64,000 bases of DNA from Bedellia somnulentella (GCA_963576735.1 OY755177.1:2604001-2668000); one strand, 5' to 3'; shown: positions 20,858 through 32,519, numbered from the stretch's first letter. Translations and numbers: made by a program. Notes: a model not told the origin generated them from the letters alone.

Positions 20858-21113
20858 CTGTGTAGTGTCGGCTTAGAATAGCACTACCCCATGTCTTCCG
20901 GTGGGTGTACGTAAGAGGCGACTAACGGTATTGGGGCATTTTAAGGGATTTTTGGGCGATGCGGTTGGAGACCCATCACCAACAACCTTTATTTTTACCA
21001 CCTTTTCCCCTCGCAACTTCCAAAAGTGGCTGAGGGATTTCTAATTCCTTAGCTCTGGCTACCCCTTCTAGGGATTTATAGCCGTGAGTATATGTATGTA
21101 TGTATATGTATGT
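20858..21113 (+). mobile_element. SINE-B, full-length copy
   Basis: GTGTAGTGTCGGCTTAGAAT head to AGCCGTGAGTATATG then (TATG)n. Good reference copy for the family. Confidence 0.93.
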
Positions 21114-21423
21114 AATTTTCAGAATAATTAACAAATAAAAAGTGTCCCTGCTTAGATCAAACTGGGAAAGTATGGTGAGTTTCTTAGCCTATACTAAAAT
21201 AAAAAACATCTGGTCAAATCACAAGATGTTTTAATTTTATTTCAATGTTTTAAAAAAGAGATTCAGGCCAATTCTATGCCGATACTACTACTACAGCAAA
21301 TTTTAAATTACATTATCTACACAACCGAACTAAACGCTGATACGATGCAAATATTTAATTTCAATTGTCGATCACAAAAAACAATCACATCACGCGGATG
21401 TAAAAAACGTCACATAACAAATA

Positions 21424-21664
21424 CATACATAGATACATACATATGCTCACGGCTATAAATCCCTAGAAGGGGTAGCCAGAGCTAAGGAATTGGAAATTCC
21501 TCAGTCACGTTTGGAAATTTTAGTAAGGAAAAGATGTTAAAATAAAGGTTTTCGGTGATGGGTCCCAAAAATCCCTTAAAAGCTCCAAATCCGTTAGTCG
21601 CCTCTTACGTACACCCACCGGAAGAAATGGGGTAGTGTTATTCTATGCCCACACTACACAGCAA
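21424..21664 (-). mobile_element. SINE-B with 12-bp duplication
   Basis: Reverse copy, slightly shortened inside. ACATAACAAATA is duplicated at 21412-21423 and 21665-21676. Confidence 0.92.
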
Positions 21665-21983
21665 ACATAACAAATATTCCTAGGAATATCAAATTTACAG
21701 CTAAGAATATTTTAATTAAGACCGTTATCATTATCATCTCATGTAATTGTAAATGAAATGTCATATGTGTGTAAATAGGGTTTCTAAACAAGAATTCTGT
21801 GGAAATTTGCCTCGGTTCAGACGAAAAAAAATATAAAATCAAGACATTGAGCATTTATAAAAATTATACTGAGCCTATTATGAATCAAAATCTTGATTTG
21901 AAAACACCATGTAGATAGTGGGTTTTGCCATCGCTAATCGACTCATACCTCGTATTTTTACATACTTATGTTATATAGGGCTG

Positions 21984-22236
21984 TGTAGTGTCGGCTTAGA
22001 ATAGTACTACCCCATTTCTGCTGGTGGGTGTACGTAAGAGGCGACTAACGGCTTTGGGGCTTTTGAAGGATTTTTGGGCGATGTGGTTGGAAACCCATCA
22101 CCAACAACCTTTATTTTACCATCTTTTCACCACTCAACTTTTTCAAAAGTGGCTGAGGAATTTCTAATTCCTTAGCTCTGGCTACCCCTTCTAGGGATCA
22201 TAGCCGTGAGACATGTACTATTTATGTATGTATGTA
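21984..22236 (+). mobile_element. SINE-B, full-length copy
   Basis: Head GCTGTGTAGTGTCGGC to AGCCGTGAGACATG and a TATG tail; in direct orientation relative to the copy at 20858. Confidence 0.92.
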
Positions 22237-22308
22237 TATAAAACAAAGCGAATCGTGTAGCGAAAGGTGTAATGATTAACACCTGGTTACCCAAAATCTT
22301 ATATATTA

Positions 22309-22697
22309 CTAGCTGACCCCACAGACTTCGTACTGTCAAAAGTGTAGACTTTCACGTCGTCAAACTGAAATATTTAACTGCCCTGTTGAGGGTCTCTGTC
22401 ATGCGATGAGAAAAAAGGTGTTTTTCATAGTGTCCTCACAATTTTTTCACTTTATAAATTTTAAGTTTATAAGTATAGTAGTTTCGGCTGAGCATTGATT
22501 CTTAGTCTGTTTAACCATTTTTTAAGAAAATTTATTGATCTCTTAATTTTTCTGGGATAAAAAGTGTCCTATTGTGTTAATTGGGATCATTATCTGGCTT
22601 CCTGTAAATTTTATTTTAAATACGTTCTGTTAATTAGTCTTCATTTAGCAACAAACACACTAACATCTAAACTTTCACATTTATAATATTAATAGGA
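22309..22697 (-). mobile_element. Short non-autonomous Helitron (GACAGTACGAAGT family)
   Basis: The minus-strand 3' end is a hairpin (GACAGTACGAAGTCTGT...) then CAGCTAG followed by T; the 5' end is TCCTATTAATATTATAAATG. 389 bp, no coding. Same 3' end at 26584 and 49075. Confidence 0.75.
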
Positions 22698-23029
22698 TAA
22701 GGCTTAAACATAAGCTTCTCGCGCAGGTGACCTCGCTCGCCGGCCAGCGCAGCGTCTTGTCTTGCGCTTCATGCACGCGTGTAAATTTTGTTACGGAGTA
22801 ATTTAAAAATTGTATTATCTTCTAAGATGTTTATTTAAATTAAGTGATATCAAGGACAATTTTGTTCTCAATTAAATACTCTCAATAAACAACATATTTA
22901 TTTCGATAAAGATTAATATTATGTATATAAAACATTATGGCAATTATGCATTAAATTCGACCAAATTTATTTACCATAAAAATGGTTATAGTAAGTGAAA
23001 CTTAAAAGTAGACGTATACTGTCGTGGGC

Positions 23030-23325
23030 ATTTTTTAAGATCATTTAAAGAGAAATAAATCTTTAGTACATTTTTTTTGGGTAACTTAAACCGTTTACGC
23101 AGCGCACACAACGGAAGCCTTAGTATGAATAATTATCCCCGTTTTTGCAACATTATTCGCTGATAGTTTGCTCCTGTTGGTTGCAGCGTGATGATATATA
23201 GCCTAAAACCTTCCTCAATAAATGGACTATCCAACACAAAAAGAATTTTTCAATTTGATTGGGTAGTTCCTGAGATCCTAGCGTTCAAACAAACAAACTC
23301 TTCAGCTTTATAATATTAGTATAGA
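23030..23325 (-). mobile_element. Helitron 5' portion
   Basis: The minus strand begins TCTATACTAATATTATAAAG then AGAGTTTGTTTGTTTGAACG, a common lepidopteran Helitron start. The 3' terminus is not identified to the left. Confidence 0.55.
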
Positions 23326-23359
23326 TATAGATTTAATACAGGGTTAGTACTTTTAATAT

Positions 23360-23734
23360 AACATAAAACATAACATAAACGTTCACGCCGTTTATCCCCG
23401 AAGGGGTTGGCAGAGGTACCAATACTCCTGAACTCACATGGCAAGCGCCATATAGTTTCCAGAGAAGGTTTCCACGTTTTGCTTAGACAGTGTAGTCACG
23501 TGATAGGGGGCAGGCCTATCGCCGTTTTTGTACGAATATACTGTCACATGACTAAGTACAACTCAGCCATGTGGGTTTCCTCACGATGTTTTCCCTCACC
23601 GTTAGCAACCATGATAAATTAACCACACATATGACTTTAGAAAAGACAAATTGGTGTAGGCCCGTCCCAGGATTGGAACTCACGCCCTTCTGTTTTTCGG
23701 GCGGGTGTTCTTACCCACTGGACTATCATGTCGC
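23360..23734 (-). mobile_element. SINE-A, full-length with 12-bp duplication
   Basis: Reverse copy of the same sub-type as 18931. TACTTTTAATAT is duplicated at 23348-23359 and 23735-23746. Near-intact, so probably a younger insertion. Confidence 0.94.
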
Positions 23735-24002
23735 TACTTTTAATATGTGGTTAAAAATAAAAATAATATCTATAACACGCTTATATTAGTTTCACCAGTA
23801 GTATGCGTATGTATGTATGTTGGTATGTATGTAACCGACTCCTTTAAACTCGACTTTGATTCACTTTAAACGGACCGATTTAATTAAAAACCTATCGAAA
23901 ATCGGATAGTTATTATATTTTATTGTCATTTGTTGATGATCTGTTTCTGAAACCGTGATACATGAGTGGGGAAAGATTACCGTTTCAAATGCAGAAAACA
24001 AG

Positions 24003-24085
24003 AGTTCAAATCATCAAGATTGTTAACGGTGGGAAAAGACAACTTGAGAAAACCCCACATGGCTGAGTTGAACTTAGTCATTGAC
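24003..24085 (+). mobile_element. SINE-A internal scrap
   Basis: GAGTTCAAATCATCAAGATT lies against GTTAACGGTGGGAAAAGACA and CCCACATGGCTGAGTTGAAC; both ends are missing. Confidence 0.6.
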
Positions 24086-24151
24086 TATGTTTCCGCATAA
24101 AGCCATATTCTGGTCCCTACCACTCCAATGCACTGTACATTGTACAAGCAA

Positions 24152-24392
24152 CATACATATACTCACGGTTATATTTCCCTGGAAGGGGTAGCCAGAGCTA
24201 AGGAATTATAAATTCCTCAGCCACTTTTGGAAGTTGAGTGGGGAAAAGATGGTAAAAATAAAGGTTTTTGGTGATGGGTCTCCAACCGCATCGCCCAAAA
24301 ATCCAATAGAAAGCCCCAATACCCTGAGTCTCCTCTTACGACACCCGTGGGTAGAAAGGGGTAGCGACATTCTAAGCCGGCACTACACGGCA
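24152..24392 (-). mobile_element. SINE-B copy
   Basis: CATACATATACTCACGGTTA to AGCCGGCACTACACGGCA, reverse, complete. Confidence 0.9.
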
Positions 24393-24976
24393 CTGTACAA
24401 GCAACACTAAACATATTTTTACAAAAGTAAAAATCATGCTTAATTAGATTATATTTGTAAGAAAATTTTAAGTGTATTTGTGGTTTCATTGAAAATAAAC
24501 ATTTTGTTGGCTAGTTACTTATTTCATTTTTAAAAATGATATAACATCCTATTAAGATACAGAACGTTTTCATTCACTCCAATTAACCATTCTAAACAAA
24601 TGTGTTGTTAGTTCCAGTTAAAAGTCTAGATGGCAGTATTATCTAGCTTTTTTACTATTTAATTTAATGAAATAAAGATCCAAAGCCAATAAAAAATCTT
24701 TAAATGCAGATAAGATAAAATATAAGATCCAAAAGAAATAGTAAACCGCTCGTGTATTTAAGTACTAGTAGTGTATAAAATATTAAGATAAGAAATCACA
24801 AATTATAAAGTTAAAGCGCCATCTGCTAGAGAGTAGTGGTACTAGTACTGGATATGAAATGTAGTTTATACTTATTTCAGTAGATGGCAGAAAATATATT
24901 TTGATTTTAAAATATAATAATACTCTTATTTTTGTCTGTACCTGGGATAATGTAACAAAAAAATTTCTCACAGCCC

Positions 24977-25262
24977 ATATATGTCCCCACCAAGGGGCTC
25001 GAGCCTACCCTATGTAGGGCGATTTGGCCTTAGTCCACCGCGCTGGCCAATTGCGGGTTGGCAGACTAACGACCACTACCGTGATAGTAGCCGGGACCGA
25101 CGGCTTAACGTGCCCTCCGAAGCACGGAATCATCTTAATTTTCGGATGATCAGGTGATTCAAGCCTGCAATATCCTTCCAGACTGGGTTAAACCGTACAA
25201 ATTAAATTTGTAAGGTTACATCCCCCGAGAATCGAACCCGAGACTTCCGTACTTGAAACCAA
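24977..25262 (-). mobile_element. SINE-D (tRNA-headed)
   Basis: The minus strand starts near a tRNA-like GGTTTCAAGTACGGAAGTCT then a B box, CGGGTTCGATTCTCGG. The body TAGGGCGATTTGGCC / CACCAAGGGGCTCGAGCC is a repeat I recognise from Lepidoptera. The head 5' part merges into the foldback at 25268. Confidence 0.6.
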
Positions 25263-25267
25263 GCGCG

Positions 25268-25394
25268 CCGCGGTGGCGATTTGTTTGAGTGATCCAACCG
25301 CTTAACGCGGTTTCATCGCAGCCGACCGCTATGGCGACTAATCGCGAAGAAACGCGAAGAGGTTGGACCGCTCAAACGAACCGCCACCGGGGCT
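25268..25394. mobile_element. Small GC-rich foldback (MITE-like)
   Basis: CGGTGGCGATTTGTTTGAGT near the left end pairs, with a few mismatches, with CGCTCAAACGAACCGCCACC at the right end. About 125 bp, non-coding. Confidence 0.6.
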
Positions 25395-25756
25395 AAACTG
25401 TCAGTTTCTGATAATACATACATGCTCTCTCATATGTAAGCGTAACCGTTTATTAAATACTAGGTATTCAATTAACGGTTCTGTAAGTACTTGTCCTACC
25501 GCCTACCGTTTCAGAAACGTTTGTGCAAACATTGAAAATGCTCCAATGACTTTTTAATACTGCACTCCATACAAAAAGAGTTGTGATTATTCTCACTGCC
25601 ATAATAGATAGTTGCAGTGCAAATTATGTGTCTCTATTGTATGTTACAGTCATACTTTATCAGATGACGGTAGAACACCTCGTATTTGCGATTATAACTA
25701 ACAACTCACTATTATATATAATTCATTATTTACTACATTCGTAGTGGAAATATATA

Positions 25757-25954
25757 TCTTTACTAATATTATAAAGAGCTAAAGTTTGTATTATTGTTGG
25801 GAAGGGCTAATCATTAAAAATACAAAAAAAAACACAATCAGAAAGCCACACTGCTCAGGAGAGCTAAAGGAGGAAAGAGCAGTGATTGAAGAAAACTTAG
25901 ATATTTGAAATATTACACTACCCGAGCGAAGACAAGGCGGCCCACTACCACTAG
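25757..25954 (+). mobile_element. Short Helitron
   Basis: 5' TCTTTACTAATATTATAAAG; 3' CTACCCGAGCGAAGACAAGG ... CCACTAG followed by T. 198 bp; the 5' start and the 3' CTAG are both present. Confidence 0.65.
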
Positions 25955-26130
25955 TATCATATCAAATGACAGATGACCCGAGAAACTTTGTTTTTTCTTG
26001 TTTTGCTTCGCTCCTTTTTAAAGCCTAAAACAATATTTCATAAAATCCCATAAGTCTCTCCTGAACCGCCAAAACCTGAAACTGTGACTGACTGTAGAGC
26101 ACTGCGGATTGACAGACTTGAAATACTAGT

Positions 26131-26488
26131 AACCGTGAAAGCTGTGCGGGGTGGGTAGAACACACGTGCAGACGATGTTGATTGTTCGAATCCCGGGTCA
26201 GACCTACACCAACTTGTCTTTTCTAAAGACATTTGTATGGTTAATTCATCATTGTTGTTAACGATGAGGGAAAACATCGTGAGGAAACCTACATGGCTAA
26301 GTTGTATATAGTGTATTCGTACAAAACGGATATAGGCCTGCCCCCTATCACGTGGGTAGACTGTCCAAGCAAAACGTGGGTGGGTACTGAAAACCAGGTG
26401 ACAATGTAAATGTGAAGTTCAGAAGTATTAGTACCTCTGCCAACCCCATCGGGGATATACGGCGTGAATGTTTGAGTTTGACGTTTGA
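26131..26488 (+). mobile_element. SINE-A with 11-bp duplication
   Basis: Head GCGGGGTGGGTAGAAC, B box GTTCGAATCCCGGG, stem CCCCATCGGGG, tail altered to GTTTGAG-type repeats. GAAATACTAGT is duplicated at 26120-26130 and 26489-26499. Confidence 0.92.
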
Positions 26489-26583
26489 GAAATACTAGTC
26501 ATCAATATCATCATGATACTGGAACCGACAGCTTTATATGCCCTCAGAGGCACAAAGTCATTTGAACTGTTATTTATTAGTTA

Positions 26584-27530
26584 CTAGCTGACCCGACAGA
26601 CTTCGTACTGTCAAAGGGCGATGGGAAAAAACGTCCCCACCATCCAACAGATTTCAAACAAGTTTCATTTGAAACATCTATTAGAATAGAGAACTTTTTA
26701 CTATGGCGACATATTTCAAATGCTTGGGGTTTAGATTTTATAATATATTCTTCTTTTTTACTTACACATTTACTTAGTGTGCATTAAAAAGGACTAGAAT
26801 ATGGCGATCTAAATAATATTTTAATATAAAATGCGTAGTATTTTAATATCTTTGCTATAAGGTAACATTATTTTTTAGAAACCAAAAAAATCATTATTTT
26901 TTTTATATTTCATTGCGTGGAGATTTAGTAGCTCTAAGAATAAAAAAGTATTACGCTAAACGCTAATAGTGTCGCAAAATGAAGGTGCCGGAAACCGGTT
27001 CGAGCTAGTCGGGACGTGCGCAGAGGAGGTGATTTTGAGAACGTTTTGGCACAATTATGGATACAGGACGTCAATGTGAATAGAATCGTCATTTGTTTAC
27101 GTGAAACATGCCTTTCTGTTTGTAAAAAAATATATTTTTGTTTAAAAATAAAAACATTTGTGCCGAAAACATATTTTTTTATTATGAAAAAACCCAAATG
27201 TTTTTGCATTTAACACAGGTACTTTAGACTTTTTTGGGTCCTAATGAACAAATTGACACACATCCCATGACTGTTGTAGGGTGGGGACGGGGTTCATACA
27301 AAATCCCCCATGGTCCTTTGCTTATGACAAAGCTTAAGGCGTCTTTTCCGGTACTCTTAGTTCAATCAGGCGTGAATATTTTATTGGTCAAATTTTCCGG
27401 GATAAAAAGTATCCTATGTTATTTTTGGGTCATTATCTAGCATTCCGTTAAATTTCATTCATATACATTAGGTACTTGAGGAGCCTTTTTGCCTCAAACA
27501 CTCAAACATCCAAAAACCTAAACTTTCACA
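26584..27530 (-). mobile_element. Helitron (GACAGTACGAAGT family), longer copy
   Basis: Same minus-strand 3' end as 22309 (CAGCTAG|T). The right part keeps CCTAAACTTTCACA, but the final TATAATATTAATAGGA is replaced by the start of another Helitron at 27531, which abuts it. Interior is AT-rich, no coding. Confidence 0.65.
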
Positions 27531-27650
27531 TCTCTATACTTATAATAAATCTGTAGAGAGGTCAATTCTGTACATTAAATATATTTTCAAAATAACAATC
27601 AGGGGGTGATTAGTGATCGATACTGATGCCAAAAATGTAATCAGTAAAAT

Positions 27651-27705
27651 TTTTGTCTGTCTGTCTGTCTGTCTGTCTTTCTGTCTGTCTGTCTGTCTGT
27701 CTGTC
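27651..27705 (+). repeat. (GTCT)n microsatellite in Helitron
   Basis: About 12 tetramer units with one TTTC interruption, inside the Helitron at 27531. The reversed Helitron copy holds the matching (CAGA)n at about 35688-35730. Confidence 0.9.
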
Positions 27706-28169
27706 GGTTTGTATGTTCCTTATGAAAAAACTACTCGACGGATTTTAACGAAACTTGGCACAATTATTCTTCATACTCCTGGGCAGGTTATAGTATACTT
27801 TTCAACAGAATAGTGAAGGGGAATTTTGGGAAATTTTGGGAAAACGGGAAAAGTTACTCCATTTTTTAAGCTTCCGTCGCGTGTGCAGCATTAATGGTTA
27901 AAGTTACATAGAAATCATGTATGATGGAAATATTCCACATTAAATTGTCATTAAAATATTGCTGAACAGCATAAGTCTATCTTTTATGGTTGACTCACAA
28001 TAACACGCGTAACTGCTGATAGCTTAGTAGTTCGAAGCATTCTGACTATATTTGTTTACTGTTATGTTTATAATACTCTCTTTTATCTCTAATTTCAAAT
28101 AGTTTATATTATTACCTATTTAATAAAAAAAGAATCATAGAAATCGGTATGGAAACACCAAACTTATAC

Positions 28170-28310
28170 ATGAAATATATATATTTATATGTGTATTGTA
28201 TAATATTAAATATATTGTTGAGTTAGTATCCCATAATACAAGTCTTACTTAGTTTGGGGCTAACTTGATCTGTGTATAATAATGTCCGTATGTATTTATT
28301 AAATAGGCCA
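28170..28310 (+). mobile_element. SINE-C 3' part
   Basis: TTGAGTTAGTATCCCATAAT, then AGTTTGGGGCTAACTTGATC and a TGTATTTATT tail; no tRNA head. Inserted in the Helitron at 27531. Confidence 0.7.
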
Positions 28311-28697
28311 GCGCGCCGTCGTCGCACGTGAATACTGAATCATGCTATAAGGATTATTTTGTGTAGCAGTTGCGCGGATAAAAGATAGCCGGGAGTATGT
28401 GTGTGTATGTGGGATGTATGCAAAGTTTGTAACTCTAGCTTATTTTCGGAGATACTGAACCGTTCATAAAAGCGCTTTCACAATCTCAAAGCTACACTAT
28501 TCAGGAGTGCTTTAAGTTGTAATTATTGCGCTTAATTTCGCAAAGGGCGAGCAGTGATTTAAAATGCCTCGGATATTTTTAAAACTCCGCTACCCGTGCG
28601 TAGCTGGGCCGATCCATTAGTTTATAATATTAATAGGATTTCGTGACGATAGCACTTTCAAACAAATCTCTTCAGTTTTATAGTTAAATTTGTTATT

Positions 28698-29067
28698 AGC
28701 GACATGATAGTCCAGTGGGTAGAACACCCGCCCGAAAACAGAAGGGCGTGAGTTCCAATCCTGGGACGAGCCTACACCAATTTGTCTATTCTAAAGTCAT
28801 AGGTGTGGTTAATTTATCATGGTTGTTAACGGTGAGGGAAAACATCGTGAGGAAACCCACATGGCTGAGTTGTACTTAGTCATGTGACAGTGTATTCGTA
28901 CAAAACGGCGATAGGCCTGCCCCCTATCACGTGAGTACACTGTCTAAGCAAAACGTGGGTACCTTTTCTGGAAACTAGATGGCGCTTGCCAAGTGATTTC
29001 AGAAGTATTGGTACCTCTGCCAACCCCTTCGGGGATAAACGGCGTGAACGTTTATGTTATGTTATGT
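28698..29067 (+). mobile_element. SINE-A, full-length
   Basis: Head GACATGATAGTCCAGTGGGT to (TTATG)n. TGTTATT at 28691-28697 and 29068-29074 is a possible 7-bp duplication; the overlap with the tail makes its exact length unclear. Confidence 0.9.
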
Positions 29068-29327
29068 TGTTATTTGAATTTCCTGGTATTGGCAAATAAA
29101 AGATTTACTGGTGGTAAATGGAAATATTTATGCGAGGGAAATGCCAAGGGCAAACTATTTATTTATACTACTTAATTCTTATATTATTGAAAACTTTTTA
29201 AGTGACTGGTTATGCATTGAGAAGTATTATATAGCTTGTTTGAGAATTGTGATTAATATATATGCGAGAGATGCTTATCAGGAGCAAGTAGGTGATCAAG
29301 GAAGGACCGATGAATTTGTATTATAGC

Positions 29328-29475
29328 ATACATATACATACTAATATATACACACCGCTATTAAAAACAGGGCTACACAGAGCTTCGAAAATTTGAAATT
29401 CTGAAGTTGCGTTTTAATTTCAGTAAGGATAATTAATAAAATAAAGGAGGGTTGACTATGGGTGTTCAGCCTCAT
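29328..29475 (-). mobile_element. SINE-B, degraded 3' half
   Basis: CATACATATACATACTAATA, GGGCTACACAGAGCTTCG and AATAAAATAAAGGAGGGTTG are in SINE-B order on the minus strand. Confidence 0.6.
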
Positions 29476-29496
29476 CTGCCAGAAGTTTTATTTTAA

Positions 29497-29743
29497 GTAA
29501 AGTTAAAATGGTTTGGGCACATAGAGCGGATGGATGATAGTAAATTGGTAAAAGAGATTTATAGAGCTCATGTGTGTGTTAATGTTAGTAGAGGACGAAC
29601 TCGGAGAACACATTTAGACCAAATAGCGAGTGTGCTCAAAAAGGCAGGCGGCCGTAGCATAAAGAATAGCATGTATGAAAAGATTGAAGATTGAATGAAG
29701 CTTTTGAAGAAAGGAATTGATGGCGTAAGTATATATATGTATG
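29497..29743 (+). mobile_element. RTE-like LINE 3' fragment, degraded
   Basis: AAATGGTTTGGGCACATAGA GCGGATGG (WFGHIERMD), then GTTAGTAGAGGACGAAC (VSRGR), then a deleted end with TTGATGGCGTAAGTATATAT. Frameshifts throughout. Confidence 0.78.
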
Positions 29744-29749
29744 TAAAAT

Positions 29750-30130
29750 ATTTTTTATAAACTGTATCTTACTATTCACCTCCACGCCAATAGTAAACTT
29801 TTTTCATTAACAATAATAATAAAATAATATTAATATGGGCTCTCTATGTCATTGTCCATCTTGATAAGGTAACATATACCCATTGTTTTGTTCGCGCATG
29901 TGCGGAATTAATAATGACAAATATCATAATTATATTATACGTACGTAGACATGTGTAAATAATATTTTTTATTGATATCAAACTTTTCTCGCTATTCTTC
30001 GCATGGGGTGACACAAATGTTCAGCTCGTGTAAAATATCGCAGGTTATATTTTTAGTCACCCGTTTTACGTAGCCAGGTTTTATCTATATATCAATGTGA
30101 ATGCCAATAATTTAAGTAAATTTTTGGCGT
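29750..30130. other. No recognisable feature
   Basis: AT-rich; nothing defensible on either strand. Confidence 0.4.
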
Positions 30131-30135
30131 ATATA

Positions 30136-30735
30136 TCGGCTTAGCATAACACAATCCCATCTGTCCTCGTTGGTGTTATACAAGGGGACTAATAATATAG
30201 TGCGTTTAAAACGATTCTTGGGCCATGCAGTTAGCAGAACTAACGATTATATACTTTAACCTTTGTCAATCCCCTCACAAGATTGTATCCATCTTCGTCT
30301 ACCCTTTTTTGATATTATATCTGTAACGGTGATAAAATATTGTCATGGCAAATGTCTTAATAATAACAATGAATGCAGCTGTGTAAATTTACTCACATTT
30401 GTTTGGTTGCCTTCAACTCATAAATGAATCATTTAAACGTAGTGAAGGTGCGAGGTCGTGGATTCAAAAAGAAGTCACGGCGTATGTTCCCGAAAGGATG
30501 GCAAAGATACTATCTGTATATAGTTTGTGATACTGTTATATAACACCTTAGAATACCTATATTTTTATGGATGTCTGTCATTATGGGGCCAAGACTACAC
30601 AAATTGTATAATTTTGACATTTGATTTGATGTTTCATCTTTTTGCTGATTTTCCACACTGAACTTCCAAAAGTGGCTGAAGTAATACTGGACTTCTGGCT
30701 ACCCCATTTGGGGATATATAGCCGAGAGTGCAGGT
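30136..30735 (+). mobile_element. SINE-B, old copy in two pieces
   Basis: The 5' piece 30136-30290 (ATCGGCTTAGCATAACACAA ... CTTGGGCCATGCAGTTAGC) and the 3' piece 30650-30735 (ACTTCCAAAAGTGGCTGAAG ... CTACCCCATTTGGGGATATA) are about 360 bp apart. One interrupted copy or two partial copies; I cannot tell. Confidence 0.5.
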
Positions 30736-30999
30736 AGGAAATTCTTTTCAGGCCGTTAATATTAAACTTCTAAACTTTGTCCAGGCACATATATGATGAC
30801 TTAGCAACATGATTAAAGCATTTAATATGACACGCAAACTTTACTAAGAACATTTGTCAAGTTGACATCTGTCAACTCATTAACAAAGTTTGTTCCGTCA
30901 AAATAAAGACGACGGTCAAAAGATTTGTATTTCTTCGAGCTCAGATTTTAAATGGGTTGTTTAGAATCAAAGCACTTTATCATATAACTAGAATAGTTT

Positions 31000-31090
31000 T
31001 TGTTCATGAAAATCTCATGTGGCGATTATTATTAATGAATAAAGGAAAGAAAAATCCGCTAGTGTTGAAATATTTCTTTCCTTTATTTAT
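31000..31090. repeat. Hairpin, 15-bp stem, relative of 59534-59619
   Basis: AATAAAGGAAAGAAA (31038-31052) pairs with 31073-31087. The upstream flank TTTTGTTCATGAAAATCTCA is shared with the larger hairpin at 59.5 kb. The loop here has lost the tRNA-like B box. Confidence 0.75.
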
Positions 31091-31172
31091 TAGCACTCTA
31101 ACATAGCCAATTATCCACGAAAGTGTCATGAATAATATAGAAAACATATCAGAATCATTATTTTTCATAATA

Positions 31173-31345
31173 CATACATATATACAAATGCTTACGCAAT
31201 TATTTCCCATTGGGGTAGACAGAGACTATTAAACGCCACTTATTACGATCCTGGCAAACCTCTCTAGCTTTTCATCCATCAATCTTTTCATACATGCTTA
31301 TTTATTGTTCATACTTCGGACGCCTACCTTTTTGAGCCCACTGTT
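31173..31345 (-). mobile_element. RTE-like LINE 3' fragment
   Basis: The reverse strand carries the RACMKRL, CQDR and VSAYPNGK-type remnants (GGCAAACCTCTCTAGC on plus) and the CCCATTGGGG stem; TATG tail at the left. Confidence 0.85.
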
Positions 31346-31532
31346 TATTTTTGTATTATTATTAGTAGTAATATCAAATCTCATTAGCTAATCTACCTCA
31401 CACGATAGTTGGTCATCTCAGTAGGCAAGCTGTCAATCACTATCAATTGTCCGCTTCTCTACCGATCGGATATAAAAGTGTTCTGAGTACTTCAACAAAT
31501 AGTGTCGTCCGGTATGTAACTGATCGAGTTTA

Positions 31533-31787
31533 AAAGTGCTAACAGACGATCGAACATGTACGGCGCGCACCAGTGTTCGTGGTACGGGCCGTACCAAAAA
31601 CGAACGTGTGTAGCGTGGTTCGCCGCACATAATTATTATTAATATTGGTGCGCGCTCGCTGGTTCGAAGCGCTTGCGGTGCACGGTGCGATGGTGCGCGC
31701 CGTACATGTTCGATCGTCTGTAGACTAGAGCGCACCGCACAGTGCGATGGTGCGCGCCGTACATGTTCGATCGTCTGTTAGCACTTT
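31533..31787. mobile_element. GC-rich MITE with long inverted repeats
   Basis: A 40-bp perfect inverted repeat (AAAGTGCTAACAGACGATCG at the left end) with TTA on both sides (31530-31532, 31788-31790). The inner edge of the right repeat is duplicated: GTGCGATGGTGCGCGCCGTA occurs at about 31685 and 31742. The TTA duplication would fit PIF/Harbinger-type elements; no transposase is present. Confidence 0.82.
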
Positions 31788-31807
31788 TTAGGCAATCGCT
31801 TGAGATA

Positions 31808-32063
31808 CGTACAAATACATACCTACATACAAATACGGCCGTAAATCCCAAAACGAGATAGCCAGAGCTTCGGATCTAGAAACTCCTCAGCCACATTCGG
31901 AATTGATAGGGGAAAAGATGGTAGAAAAAAAAGTATCGTTGGTGATGGGTCTACCACCGCATCGCTCAAAAACCATTAAAAAAGCCACAAACCGTTAGTC
32001 TCCTCTGACAACACCCGTAGTTAGAAAGGGGTAGTGACATTCTAAGCCGGCACTACACAGCAA
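31808..32063 (-). mobile_element. SINE-B copy
   Basis: ATACGGCCGTAAATCCCAAA to AGCCGGCACTACACAGCA in reverse; complete, moderately diverged. Confidence 0.87.
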
Positions 32064-32519
32064 ATACATACAAATAATAACTACTAAAATCACACTGACT
32101 GAAAATCGGTGTTCAAAACCATAATGCAGTGGTGAGTTAGTCACTTCTGTTATAACGCATAGTAGAGTTTGTGTTACCAGAATGTTATTGTCCAGATTAT
32201 TTTATTTATTTTCGCTCCTTTATTATTTTACGGGATAGTGGTGGGAAAAAAGTTTTAAAATCTAAAAATGGCCGATCACAGCAGATACGTTTTAAAACTT
32301 ATGGTGAGTATATAACAAATTGAAGGCTCGTAAGTGATACACCTTCACATAAAGCCCACTTGTCAATAAATGAGCCTTCCTAAGACACCTTGTTTGCATA
32401 GTAAAAGACTATGTTAACAAGGATGCAGTGATATTTTTGACTCGCCTAACTTTTTTAACCAGCCTGTACTGAACGGTACTGTAAAATTATAGATTCGTCT
32501 TTGAGCATTACATTACAAT

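Larger units (their letters stand above)
27531..28620 (+). mobile_element. Helitron (CTGTAGAGAGGTC family), copy 1
   Basis: 5' TCTCTATACTTATAATAAAT; 3' CTACCCGTGCGTAGCTGGGC then CCATTAG (normally CACTAG) followed by T. Shares blocks AGCATAAGTCTATC, ACTCACAATAACACGCGTAA and CTCGACGGATTTTAACGAAA with the reversed copy at 34876-35868. A SINE-C fragment lies inside at 28170-28310. No Rep/helicase frame. Confidence 0.78.

Noticed and set aside
19043..23622. Frames MAEVPILLNSHGKRH(L/I)VSREG at 19043-19258 and 23407-23622
   Set aside because: The two proteins match because both are SINE-A copies read in the same antisense frame; not genes.
27651..27705. Regular short repeats suggesting an array
   Set aside because: A simple (GTCT)n microsatellite; no spacers, so not a CRISPR-like array.
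31433..31851. Two reverse frames rich in Arg/Ser (RRSNMYGAHHRTVRCALVYR)
   Set aside because: They are translations of the GC-rich inverted repeats of the MITE; the internal repetition follows the DNA repeat.
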